From assembly GCA_017434845.1 (NCBI GenBank), contig JAFSGD010000068.1:1-39571 (forward strand): a DNA stretch of 39,571 nucleotides. The letters run 5' to 3'. This stretch comes from Clostridia bacterium (GTDB lineage Bacteria; Bacillota; Clostridia; Oscillospirales; CAG-382). This document shows positions 15,042 through 21,973 of the stretch, one piece after another (position 1 is the stretch's first letter; each line of letters begins with the position of its first letter). The notes under the pieces are model-generated. The model was not told the origin of the DNA. It did not search any database and saw only the letters and a program-made list of their open reading frames with translations. A program made the position numbers and the translations under genes.

Positions 15042-15764
15042 TTAGTTATTGTTTAATAGAACTTGATTTATAAATTTAATAACGCCTTTATATCTACTGA
15101 TTTCTGCTAAATCGCATTCGCCATAAATCGGTGGAATCATAATTTGATTGCCAACAACAGCAATATTTATAATACCCTCAACTCTGGTTAAGTTACGATT
15201 GGCATTTTGGGAAAGGAATTGATATAATGCATCGTTTAATACATCGGTGCAAATGATATTAAAACGCATCATATTGCCTGCTTCCATTCGATTTACCCAC
15301 GGCGATATATTTAACTCTTTGTTTGCCTTTTTATTGATGCGGTCTTTTGCATTATCAAAATCTTTCTTATTGAAACTATCCGTTCTATAAATTACGGTTC
15401 TCAATTTGAAGATTTTCTTTAATCGGAAAAATCTCACATCTTCTGATATAGATAGTTGATTTTCTTCGATGGTCAGATTTTCAAAGATACTGACAATTTT
15501 TTCAAAAGTCAAATTCTTATCAGTATTAAAAATGACAGGTTTATAAACGCTTTCTTTTGCATCTTTTTTAGCAGTTCGACTACTGTGTATGAGATATACA
15601 ATGCAAGCGGCAGCAATAACAAAAAAGATGATAGCAACAAAAGAGGGGACAAATAAAAACAAGATTCCAAAGCCGATTGAAATAATGGTCGATATAATAG
15701 CAACTAAAGAAAGTGTTGATCGTCTCTGGAGTTTTTTAATATGTAATTTAAGTTCTTCGTTCAA
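15042..15764 (-). CDS. Unknown membrane protein, AT-rich, TTG start
   Basis: The start is a TTG six bases after a GAGGTG site. The 240-residue product has an N-terminal basic stretch and two close hydrophobic helices (about 17-37 and 39-58). A soluble domain rich in Lys, Asn and Ile follows, ending in GNQIMIPPIYGECDLAEISR. The layout recalls small sensor or immunity-like membrane proteins, but I do not recognise the family. Codon use is clearly more AT-rich than in the neighbours (many AAA, ATA and AAT codons), and the gene sits between a decayed and an intact AbrB-type gene. Both suggest horizontal acquisition. It has its own promoter and terminator. Confidence 0.75.
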   Translation of the reverse strand: MNEELKLHIKKLQRRSTLSLVAIISTIISIGFGILFLFVPSFVAIIFFVIAAACIVYLIHSSRTAKKDAKESVYKPVIFNTDKNLTFEKIVSIFENLTIEENQLSISEDVRFFRLKKIFKLRTVIYRTDSFNKKDFDNAKDRINKKANKELNISPWVNRMEAGNMMRFNIICTDVLNDALYQFLSQNANRNLTRVEGIINIAVVGNQIMIPPIYGECDLAEISRYKGVIKFINQVLLNNN

Positions 15765-15785
15765 CTAAATCACCTCATTTATTTT

Positions 15786-15814
15786 ATTATAGCATATTTA
15801 ATTTCAAAAGTAAA
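15786..15814 (-). promoter_or_regulatory. Probable promoter of the AT-rich membrane gene
   Basis: On the minus strand TTTACT (15809-15814) and TATAAT (15786-15791) are 17 bases apart. The -35 box is weak. Confidence 0.55.
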
Positions 15815-15886
15815 TTCAAGCAGTATAAATCTCCTCAAAATACAGATAATAACAACACAATTTGTAATTTAAGGAGAAATTTATAT

Positions 15887-16420
15887 ATGAAAGCAACAGG
15901 AATTGTGCGCCGTATCGACGACCTCGGGCGCGTTGTAATCCCCAAAGAAATCCGCCGAACAATGCGGATACGCGAGGGCGATCCGTTGGAGATATACACC
16001 GACAGCGAGGGCGGGGTAGTGTTTAAAAAATATTCCCCGATAGGCGAATTAAGCAGAGTTTCGGCGGAATATGCCGAAGCAATGAACCGCTCAAGCGGAA
16101 TACCGATTGCCATTTGCGACCGCGATAACGTTATTGCCGTTGCGGGCGTTCCGCGCCGCGAATATCTCGAAAAGCCGATCTCAAACGGGCTTTCGGGCGT
16201 TCTTTCAACCCACCGACCCTACACTTCAAGCGAAAAGGGCGGCGACGTAACCGTAACCGAGGGCGGCGGCGAGGTCAGCTATCTTTCGCCGATCGTAAGC
16301 GAGGGCAGCGTTATCGGCGCGGTAATGTCGCTTAAGCAAAACGGAAAAATGCCCGACGGTAGCGAAAAAAAGCTTATCGACACGGGCGCATATTTTATGT
16401 CTTCGCAAACCGATATATAA
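15887..16420 (+). CDS. spoVT: Stage V sporulation protein T-like regulator (AbrB family)
   Basis: The 177-residue protein matches the usual SpoVT length (about 178). Residues 1-45 form the AbrB swapped-hairpin DNA-binding domain, starting MKATGIVRRIDDLGRVVIPK and containing RIREGDPLEIYT. Residues about 55-175 form a GAF-like sensor domain, including GIPIAICDRDNVIAVAG and SPIVSEGSVIGAVMSLKQ. In Bacillus, SpoVT tunes forespore gene expression late in sporulation, so the organism is probably a spore-former. The start follows AAGGAG. No clear sigma-A or sigma-G promoter was found upstream. A truncated relative of its DNA-binding domain lies 1 kb before it. Confidence 0.9.
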   Translation: MKATGIVRRIDDLGRVVIPKEIRRTMRIREGDPLEIYTDSEGGVVFKKYSPIGELSRVSAEYAEAMNRSSGIPIAICDRDNVIAVAGVPRREYLEKPISNGLSGVLSTHRPYTSSEKGGDVTVTEGGGEVSYLSPIVSEGSVIGAVMSLKQNGKMPDGSEKKLIDTGAYFMSSQTDI

Positions 16421-16434
16421 ACCGCGCTTTAGTG

Positions 16435-16463
16435 TTGATTCTTCCGCCGATTTGGTGTATAAT
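16435..16463 (+). promoter_or_regulatory. Promoter of the GNAT gene at 16494
   Basis: TTGATT at 16435-16440 and TATAAT at 16458-16463 are spaced by 17 bases, placing the transcription start near 16470. Confidence 0.78.
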
Positions 16464-16487
16464 GCCGTTATATCAATAAATCGGCGG
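16444..16487. promoter_or_regulatory. Inverted repeat around the -10 box
   Basis: CCGCCGATTT (16444-16453) and AAATCGGCGG (16478-16487) are perfect inverted 10-mers flanking the -10 box and start site. The right arm covers the ribosome site of the GNAT gene. It may be a protein operator. Alternatively it may be an RNA hairpin formed only in read-through transcripts from spoVT, which would block translation of the GNAT gene. Confidence 0.5.
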
Positions 16488-16493
16488 TGCTTT

Positions 16494-17015
16494 ATGAAAA
16501 TAAGACAGGCAAAAACCGAAGAATTCGAGGCTGTGCGCTCGTTCTATCATAAAATGACCGATTGGCTCGATACCGTGCAATACGGCCCCGGCTGGAAGAA
16601 GGATATCTATCCTTCGCCCGAAGACCTCATGAGCGCCATTTCGGGCGGCGAGCTTTGGGTTGCCGAAAGCGAAAACGGCTTCGCCGCGGCAATGATAGTC
16701 AACAGCCTTGCGGTCGAGGGCTATGAAAACGCGGCTTGGCGTGTTAATTGCGGCGAAAATGAGGTTTCGCTTATACATGCGCTCGGCGTAATGCCCGAGT
16801 TTCAGCGCAAGGGCGTTTCAAGCCGAATGGTCGAGCACGCAATCGGGCTTGCAAGATCGAAAAACCACAAAGCCGTTCGCCTCGACGTTTTAGAGGGCAA
16901 CCTTCCTGCCGAAAAGCTTTATCCAAAGCACGGGTTTGAATATATAGAAACCGTTAATATCTTTTATGAAGATACCGGCTGGGCGAATTACGAGCTGTTT
17001 GAATTAGTGCTGTAA
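16494..17015 (+). CDS. GNAT family N-acetyltransferase
   Basis: The ATG at 16494 is preferred because an earlier in-frame ATG (16452) overlaps the promoter. The 173-residue product has the GNAT fold: MKIRQAKTEEFEAVRSFYHK at the start, the acetyl-CoA motif ALGVMPEFQRKGVSSRMVEH and the late AVRLDVLEGNLPAEKLYPKH with GFEYIE. GNAT enzymes move an acetyl group from acetyl-CoA to an amine. The substrate is not predictable. The gene is monocistronic, with its own promoter and a bidirectional terminator. Confidence 0.87.
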   Translation: MKIRQAKTEEFEAVRSFYHKMTDWLDTVQYGPGWKKDIYPSPEDLMSAISGGELWVAESENGFAAAMIVNSLAVEGYENAAWRVNCGENEVSLIHALGVMPEFQRKGVSSRMVEHAIGLARSKNHKAVRLDVLEGNLPAEKLYPKHGFEYIETVNIFYEDTGWANYELFELVL

Positions 17016-17052
17016 AAAAATGCTGTTACTATGAAAAGTAACAGCATTTTTT
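17014..17052. terminator. Bidirectional terminator between GNAT and metal exporter genes
   Basis: The stem AAATGCTGTTACT/AGTAACAGCATTT with an ATGAAA loop has A- and T-runs on both sides, serving the convergent genes. Confidence 0.9.
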
Positions 17053-17054
17053 CG

Positions 17055-17945
17055 TTATGCAATCAAAGATATTAAAACACCGAAAACGGCGCTGATGCCA
17101 TAAAGCAACGCAACGATGCCGAGGTTTGATCTAAAGCCGCGGTTAACCCTGAAAAGAACCAGCAAGCCCGCGCCCGCACTTGTGCAAAGCCCCGCAATAA
17201 CCGAGCCGAGACTAAGCGTTCCCTCAATATACATCTGCGCAAGAATAATCGAGGGCGCACAGTTGGGTATAAGCCCGATAAGCGCGGTCAGAAGCGGCTG
17301 GAAAACGCTGTTTGTAAGCATAAATTCCTGCAAGCGCTCTTCGCCGATAAGTTCAACCCCCAAGGTGAACAAAAAGCTTGCGGCTAAAAGAAACGCAAAA
17401 ACCGAAGCAACACGCTTTGCGGTGCATTTAATTATCGCCTTCCAATCGGTGTGGCTGCAACAATGCTCCTCGCCGATAAGCTCCTCGTCCTCGCAGGAAT
17501 CATCGTGGTGGTGCGTGTGGTGGCATTCCTCGCTCTCGGGCTTTTTGCGAAGAATAAGGTCGATCGCATAGCCCGCAATAACCGCGATAACAAGCTTTAG
17601 TCCCATAATAATAAGAACGTTGGGAATATGCTCGGGACTGGTTGCAATAACAAGCAAAGCCTCGTCGGAGGTTGAAAGATAAACCGCAATAAGTGTTCCG
17701 AGCGTTATAATTCGCTTCGCATAAAAATTCGAGCCCACAACCGAAAACCCGCATTGCGGAATAAGCCCGAGCAATGCGGCGGAAATCGGCCCAGCCTTGC
17801 CTGCCTTTTTAATAAAAGAAGCGCTTTTTTCTTCAATGCGCGCTTCGAAAAACTCAAGCAAAAAGAATGCGATAACAAGAAAGGGAAGCATCTTTGCCGA
17901 ATCCTCAAGCGCGTGCAATATCGAATGTTTTAAAATTTCAAGCAT
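17055..17945 (-). CDS. Putative heavy-metal (manganese-type) exporter, ArsP_2/DUF2899-like
   Basis: The 296-residue membrane protein has about eight to ten helices in two related halves. Each half holds a matching motif: ALLGLIPQCGFSVVGSNFYA in the first and ALIGLIPNCAPSIILAQMYI in the second. This duplicated layout is typical of the ArsP_2 family annotated as putative manganese transporters. The central cytoplasmic loop is rich in His, Cys and acidic residues (HHTHHHDDSCEDEE, then HCCSH), fitting metal binding. The substrate metal is inferred, not shown. A Fur-type palindrome covers the predicted start of transcription, which supports metal-dependent control. Confidence 0.8.
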   Translation of the reverse strand: MLEILKHSILHALEDSAKMLPFLVIAFFLLEFFEARIEEKSASFIKKAGKAGPISAALLGLIPQCGFSVVGSNFYAKRIITLGTLIAVYLSTSDEALLVIATSPEHIPNVLIIMGLKLVIAVIAGYAIDLILRKKPESEECHHTHHHDDSCEDEELIGEEHCCSHTDWKAIIKCTAKRVASVFAFLLAASFLFTLGVELIGEERLQEFMLTNSVFQPLLTALIGLIPNCAPSIILAQMYIEGTLSLGSVIAGLCTSAGAGLLVLFRVNRGFRSNLGIVALLYGISAVFGVLISLIA

Positions 17946-17968
17946 ATCAGTTTTACCAAGAATTCAAA

Positions 17969-17985
17969 TTGAGAACCGTTCTCAA
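17969..17985. promoter_or_regulatory. Fur-family operator candidate
   Basis: TTGAGAACCGTTCTCAA is a perfect 8-1-8 palindrome, the architecture of Fur, Zur and PerR boxes. It lies between the -10 box (17990-17995) and the start codon of the metal exporter, over the likely transcription start, where binding would repress. The regulator is not encoded in the window. Confidence 0.72.
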
Positions 17986-17989
17986 ATCG

Positions 17990-18017
17990 ATTATACGCAA
18001 AAATTTTCGATTGTCAA
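17990..18017 (-). promoter_or_regulatory. Promoter of the metal exporter gene
   Basis: On the minus strand TTGACA (18012-18017) and TATAAT (17990-17995) both match consensus, with a 16-base spacer. Confidence 0.85.
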
Positions 18018-18059
18018 GAAAAAAATTTGCTATATCGTGCATTAATCTTGTAGAACCTA

Positions 18060-18088
18060 TTGACAAACAATGTTTCTTGTGATAGACT
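18060..18088 (+). promoter_or_regulatory. Promoter of the Ser-rich lipoprotein pair
   Basis: TTGACA at 18060-18065 is followed 17 bases later by TAGACT (18083-18088), a weak -10 box. It diverges from the metal exporter promoter. Confidence 0.62.
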
Positions 18089-18094
18089 TATTAC

Positions 18095-18145
18095 GGAGGT
18101 AGAACATATGCAAGCGTTCTTGCTTATTATTAATAAATTAGGAGG
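18095..18145 (+). promoter_or_regulatory. Two ribosome sites serving two in-frame starts
   Basis: GGAGGT (18095-18100) precedes an ATG at 18108, and GGAGG (18141-18145) precedes the ATG at 18153. Both ATGs are in frame. The longer form would add 15 residues (MQAFLLIINKLGGFT) before the lipoprotein signal. The shorter form matches the paralogue and is preferred. Confidence 0.6.
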
Positions 18146-18152
18146 CTTTACT

Positions 18153-18872
18153 ATGAAAAAATTAACTGCGTTAACCTTGTTACTGTGTTTAATCTTCGGT
18201 TTGGCTTCTTGCGTTTCGGAAGTCGGTGAAAGCTCGTCGGCTGCTGAAAGCTCGAAAGCGGCTGAATCGTCGGAAACAGTCGAAGCTTCCAAAGTTGTTG
18301 AATCTTCCGAAGTGATCGAATCCTCTGAAACTGTTGAAAGCCCCGACCCTATAAACAAATCGCCCGAAAGGGTTATTTACAGCGCCCGACCGTTGACAGC
18401 ATGTGAGCTCGACGGCCATTTTGCTCCCGACGGACAAAAATATCGCCTGCCGAATGGCGATGAAGGCTTTGAAACCGTTCTTGAAGAATATAAAACCGAT
18501 AACGAAACTTACTTTTTGGTCGCGCTTTACCCTGAGATGTACAAAGCGTGTGCCGATGAATTGGAAATCGGCAGATTTGTCGACGGGAACGAGCTGGAAT
18601 CCGTTTTCGGAAGATCGCTTGACTATCTTTTGGATATTGGATTTATTCCCGCAAACGATCACAAAATTAATACTACGCCCGATCCGAGCGTCAAAGATTA
18701 TAATTGCGCATATATCGTCGGTTATATGACCGCTGATATGATACTTTCTCTTGATGATCCCAATATGGCGTATCTTGTGTTCCACCTTCCCACCGAAGAG
18801 GATTGGGAAAGAGTCTGGTTAAGTTGCGAAAGACTTATGATACTTAATCCTTATGAAGAAGGCGTGGATTAA
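18153..18872 (+). CDS. Ser/Glu-rich-linker lipoprotein, paralogue 1
   Basis: The start at 18153 gives a 239-residue lipoprotein with a classic signal (MKKLTALTLLLCLIFGLASC, Cys20). A low-complexity linker of ESS and SSE units (about 25-65) follows. The soluble domain (about 75-239) ends with YIVGYMTADMILSLDDPN and HLPTEEDWERVW. I do not recognise the domain. The linker suggests the domain is held away from the membrane, within the cell wall. The next gene is a clear paralogue, with the same signal peptide, linker and C-terminal motifs. They are 27 bases apart and probably cotranscribed. Confidence 0.82.
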   Translation: MKKLTALTLLLCLIFGLASCVSEVGESSSAAESSKAAESSETVEASKVVESSEVIESSETVESPDPINKSPERVIYSARPLTACELDGHFAPDGQKYRLPNGDEGFETVLEEYKTDNETYFLVALYPEMYKACADELEIGRFVDGNELESVFGRSLDYLLDIGFIPANDHKINTTPDPSVKDYNCAYIVGYMTADMILSLDDPNMAYLVFHLPTEEDWERVWLSCERLMILNPYEEGVD

Positions 18873-18899
18873 AAATAATTCTTACAAGGAGGCTTTACT

Positions 18900-19724
18900 A
18901 TGAAAAAATTAACCGCGTTATTGTTACTGCTCTGCTTGGTTTTCGGTTTGGCTTCTTGCGTTTCGGAAGTCGGCGAAAGCTCGTCGGCTGCTGAAAGCTC
19001 GAAAGCGGCTGAATCGTCTGAATCGTCTGAGGATATTGAATCATCCGAACCGGTCGATTCTTCCGAAGTTGTTGGATCGTCTGAAGTCATTGAATCTTCC
19101 GATACCGAGGATTCTTCCGAACCGGTTGAATCTTCCGAGCCCGAAGAAAGCTCCGAACCCGAAGAAAGCTCCGAGAATGATGAGAACTCAAATACCGAGC
19201 AAAAAGAAAAGATCATATATAACACAACGGTTAAAGAAGGCTACGGCGTGAATTTGAGATTAGAGGGCAACTATCAATTTGCCGAGCAGTATGCCGACTT
19301 TTTCCGAACCGACAACCCCGAAATTAAAAAGCTTGTCGAAAAAAACAGAGGAAAAGATGACGTTAAATTCCTTGTTGGTTTATACGTTTTCTCGCGCGAG
19401 GGCGATTGGAGCAGCAATAACGTACCCGATGATAACGAACATCTTGCTGCGACGAAGAGCGGCGAGGAATATCTCAAAAGCATAGGCTTTGAGGTGATTG
19501 AAGATCATACCTGGAGCTATCAGCCCTTTGAAAACGGAGAAAGAGATAATCTTCCTGTCTTCGCCTTGATCGGCTATATGACCGCAGATATGATCGAATC
19601 GATCAACGATCCGAACAACAAATATGTTATTCTTCACCTGCCTTCCGAAGAAAATTGGGAAAAATTCTGGAGCTATGACTACAGAAGAGGTATTTCGTTC
19701 GGGATTGAAGACATCGGAACGTAA
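18900..19724 (+). CDS. Ser/Glu-rich-linker lipoprotein, paralogue 2
   Basis: The 274-residue lipoprotein (lipobox LASC, Cys20) has an N-terminus nearly identical to paralogue 1, including CVSEVGESSSAAESSKAAES. Even the DNA around the ribosome site and start is the same. The Ser/Glu linker is longer here (about 25-100) and richer in PEESSE units. The domain shares FLVGLYVF, ALIGYMTADMIESINDPN and HLPSEENWEKFW with paralogue 1. Elsewhere the two have diverged strongly. This points to an old duplication with conserved ends and changed middle. Function is unknown. A terminator follows. Confidence 0.83.
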   Translation: MKKLTALLLLLCLVFGLASCVSEVGESSSAAESSKAAESSESSEDIESSEPVDSSEVVGSSEVIESSDTEDSSEPVESSEPEESSEPEESSENDENSNTEQKEKIIYNTTVKEGYGVNLRLEGNYQFAEQYADFFRTDNPEIKKLVEKNRGKDDVKFLVGLYVFSREGDWSSNNVPDDNEHLAATKSGEEYLKSIGFEVIEDHTWSYQPFENGERDNLPVFALIGYMTADMIESINDPNNKYVILHLPSEENWEKFWSYDYRRGISFGIEDIGT

Positions 19725-19741
19725 ACAATATTATAATACCC

Positions 19742-19775
19742 GAACCGCGCGAGACAAACCGCGCGGTTCTTTTTT
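19742..19775 (+). terminator. Terminator of the lipoprotein pair
   Basis: The stem GAACCGCGCG/CGCGCGGTTC with an 8-base loop is followed by six T. Confidence 0.9.
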
Positions 19776-19776
19776 C

Positions 19777-19805
19777 TTGAAAAACAGATCAAAACGATGT
19801 ATAAT
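19777..19805 (+). promoter_or_regulatory. Promoter of the sirtuin gene
   Basis: TTGAAA at 19777-19782 and TATAAT at 19800-19805 are 17 bases apart, directly after the previous terminator. The leader is only about 12 bases. Confidence 0.8.
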
Positions 19806-19824
19806 AACCTCGGAGGTGTTGTAA

Positions 19825-20547
19825 ATGACAGATACCGAGCTTTTAAAAACCTATATCGAGACCTATGACAATATTGTTTTCTTCGGCGGGGCGGGCGTTT
19901 CGACCGAATCGGGAATAAAAGATTTCCGCTCGCAAAACGGAATCTACAGCATGAATTTTAAATATCCGCCCGAAACCATGCTTTCGCACAGCTTTTTTGT
20001 TTCGCATCCCGAGGAATTTTTCGATTTTTATAAAAAAATGATGATCTGCGAGGGAATCAAGCCCAACCGCGCACATATTGCGCTTGCAAAGCTTGAAAGC
20101 ATCGGCAAGCTTAAAGCGGTTATAACCCAAAATATCGATGGGCTTCATCAAGCCGCGGGCAGTAAAAACGTTTTGGAGCTGCACGGAAGCACCAAGCGAA
20201 ACTATTGCGCGCGTTGCGGAAAATTCTTTTCGGAAGAGACGGTTGCGGGCTATAACGGCGTTCTTTATTGCGATTGCGGCGGCATAGTTAAGCCCGACGT
20301 TGTGCTTTATGAGGAACAGCTCGATTCAAAAACGCTCGAGGCTTCGATAGATGCAATATCAAAAGCCAAGCTTCTTATCGTTGCGGGAACCTCTCTTGTG
20401 GTTTATCCTGCGGCGGGGCTTTTGCGTTATTTCAAGGGCGAAAAGCTTGTGCTTATCAACCGCGATGCAACCCCGTATGACGATTCTGCCGACCTTGTCA
20501 TCAGAGAGCCTGTCGGCAAGGTTCTCGGCGATGTCGTTGGAGTTTAA
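19825..20547 (+). CDS. Sir2-family NAD-dependent protein deacylase (sirtuin)
   Basis: The 240-residue protein has the full sirtuin core. The NAD-binding motif GGAGVSTESGIKDFRS lies at 21-36 and TQNIDGLHQAAG at 101-112. The catalytic His is H120 (LELHGS). The zinc site is C128, C131, C149 and C151. The last pair is CxC instead of the usual CxxC, a small deviation. GTSLVVYPAAG and a late INRD complete the fold. Sirtuins remove acetyl or other acyl groups from lysine using NAD+. The gene has its own promoter, a GGAGGT site and a terminator. Three GNAT genes elsewhere in the window are not linked to it. Confidence 0.93.
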   Translation: MTDTELLKTYIETYDNIVFFGGAGVSTESGIKDFRSQNGIYSMNFKYPPETMLSHSFFVSHPEEFFDFYKKMMICEGIKPNRAHIALAKLESIGKLKAVITQNIDGLHQAAGSKNVLELHGSTKRNYCARCGKFFSEETVAGYNGVLYCDCGGIVKPDVVLYEEQLDSKTLEASIDAISKAKLLIVAGTSLVVYPAAGLLRYFKGEKLVLINRDATPYDDSADLVIREPVGKVLGDVVGV

Positions 20548-20555
20548 TAACAAAA

Positions 20556-20588
20556 CAAAGGAACGAACCGAATCGGTTCGTTCCTTTG
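20556..20588. terminator. Hairpin terminator between sirtuin and LiaF-like genes
   Basis: A 16-bp palindrome around GGAACGAACCGA/TCGGTTCGTTCC lies between convergent genes. The T-run is better on the minus strand, so it serves the LytTR operon at least. Confidence 0.75.
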
Positions 20589-20619
20589 CATTAGGGGTTA
20601 TTTATGGGGATGGAAATTA

Positions 20620-21330
20620 TCAGGATTCTATTTCAACGTTGCCCATGCGGTTTCTTCCCGTGATGATAAGCTTGGGGCCAAAGCCGCGGTTTGCTCTGAT
20701 CTCGGTGTTCGCCATCGAGGTCTCCATGTTGTTAACAACCTGCCAGTTAACGGGAACGTGCACCTCAACGTTGCCCATGCTGTTGCTTATATCAAGCGTG
20801 AGCGTTGCATCGTCGGCGATGCTTTCAACGTTCTGATAAAACACCTCGCGGTTGCCGAGATGGTTGGTTACCGAGGCGTTCGGCGATGCAACGGCATCAA
20901 TATAAAGCATTTCCGACGAAAACGCATGGTCGCTTCCGATGCGCTTTGAAAATATGCTGCGGTGGCTTTTGGGAATTATAAGGCAAACCGCGAAATGGCA
21001 AATTATTGCCGCCGCCGCAATCAGCCAGTTGTTAACGATGTTTTCTTCGGGAAGACCTGCCCAAAAGGCGATCTCTTTTTCAAACAGCATAAACAACAGC
21101 GCAAGCGGTATCGCAATTTGAAAGCGGTGTCTTAAAGCATAGCTGAAAATGATCTTTTTGAAGATCCAGGCAAGCAAAACAAGGCCTAAAATTATTTTAT
21201 AAAGCGGAACACCCGAAAGCTCGGGGCCCAAGCCGATGCTGTAGCATATCAATGCCGCCGCAACCGCAAGCAAAACTATGCCGAAAAATATTCTTTTTGT
21301 GGTTGAACTTGAATTAATGTGAAAGCTCAT
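20620..21330 (-). CDS. LiaF-like membrane protein, partner of LytTR regulator
   Basis: The 236-residue protein has about four hydrophobic helices in residues 10-120. A soluble beta-rich tail follows with repeated short motifs: SNSMGNVEVHVPVNWQV, TSMANTEIRANRGFGP and RNRMGNVEIES. Such repeated GNVE strands are typical of the C-terminal domain of LiaF-type proteins, which dampen cell-envelope stress regulators. Its start overlaps the stop of the LytTR gene by four bases (ATGA), so the two are translationally coupled. The membrane protein probably controls the regulator. The signal is unknown. Confidence 0.72.
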   Translation of the reverse strand: MSFHINSSSTTKRIFFGIVLLAVAAALICYSIGLGPELSGVPLYKIILGLVLLAWIFKKIIFSYALRHRFQIAIPLALLFMLFEKEIAFWAGLPEENIVNNWLIAAAAIICHFAVCLIIPKSHRSIFSKRIGSDHAFSSEMLYIDAVASPNASVTNHLGNREVFYQNVESIADDATLTLDISNSMGNVEVHVPVNWQVVNNMETSMANTEIRANRGFGPKLIITGRNRMGNVEIES

Positions 21331-21791
21331 CTTTTTAATCTAATCTCCTTTACTGCCTCGCGGAACGGCTTATAATAGCTTCTTGAAATAAACACCTTTT
21401 TGGCGGTTCCCTCAAAAAACGCCTCACAAATGCCGGTAAGCTCGCGTCGCGTTGAAGAAACGGCGTTAATGTTGATAATGCAGGATTTTGAAATGCGCAT
21501 AAAATAATGCGGCAGCTGCTCGGCAAGCTCATAAAGCTTAAGCTCGGTATAATACATTTTGTCTCTCGTGTGCGCCGCCGTTTTGCTTCCGTCGGTTTCG
21601 AAAAACAAAATATCCTTGGTTTTTATAAAAAAGTCGTTGCCGCCCTGCTTAAGCTCCATTTCCGAGCTGAAGGCGCTTCCGCCGCGCAATGCGGCTTCAA
21701 TTCTTAAAACCTCTTCGCTGAGCGATTTGGCTTTGATAATGATCTCCTCTTCGCCGTTCGGGTCAATTTCGAGCCGAACCTTAATGCTCAT
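21327..21791 (-). CDS. LytTR-domain DNA-binding regulator
   Basis: The ATG at 21791 is chosen for its AAGGAGGTG site. An earlier in-frame start lies upstream of the promoter. The 154-residue product has a short N-terminal beta region (1-50) and then a LytTR domain (about 55-150): DILFFETDGSKTAAHT, YYTELKLYELAEQL, FMRISKSCIININAV and a late VFISRSYYKPFREAVKE. There is no receiver domain, so it is not a two-component regulator. LytTR proteins often control their own operon and a nearby membrane protein, here the coupled LiaF-like gene. Confidence 0.9.
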   Translation of the reverse strand: MSIKVRLEIDPNGEEEIIIKAKSLSEEVLRIEAALRGGSAFSSEMELKQGGNDFFIKTKDILFFETDGSKTAAHTRDKMYYTELKLYELAEQLPHYFMRISKSCIININAVSSTRRELTGICEAFFEGTAKKVFISRSYYKPFREAVKEIRLKR

Positions 21792-21816
21792 CGGCGGCAC
21801 CTCCTTTTCGTTAACA

Positions 21817-21845
21817 ATTATATAATGATATTTTTCGTTTGTCAA
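21817..21845 (-). promoter_or_regulatory. Promoter of the LytTR operon
   Basis: On the minus strand TTGACA (21840-21845) and TATAAT (21817-21822) match consensus, with a 17-base spacer. Confidence 0.87.
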
Positions 21846-21922
21846 AGGGTTTGCGCCAAGAGGAAGAAATCGAGCGCTAAGTTGCCGAAATTGTAAACTT
21901 AATTCGTTTATTAAAAGCGCTA

Positions 21923-21951
21923 TTGCCAAAATCAAGTTTGTGTGGTAGAAT
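21923..21951 (+). promoter_or_regulatory. Promoter of the membrane-anchored unknown gene
   Basis: TTGCCA at 21923-21928 and TAGAAT at 21946-21951 are 17 bases apart, just before the GGAGG site. Confidence 0.65.
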
Positions 21952-21973
21952 AGCTTAAATGGAGGCGTTAAAT

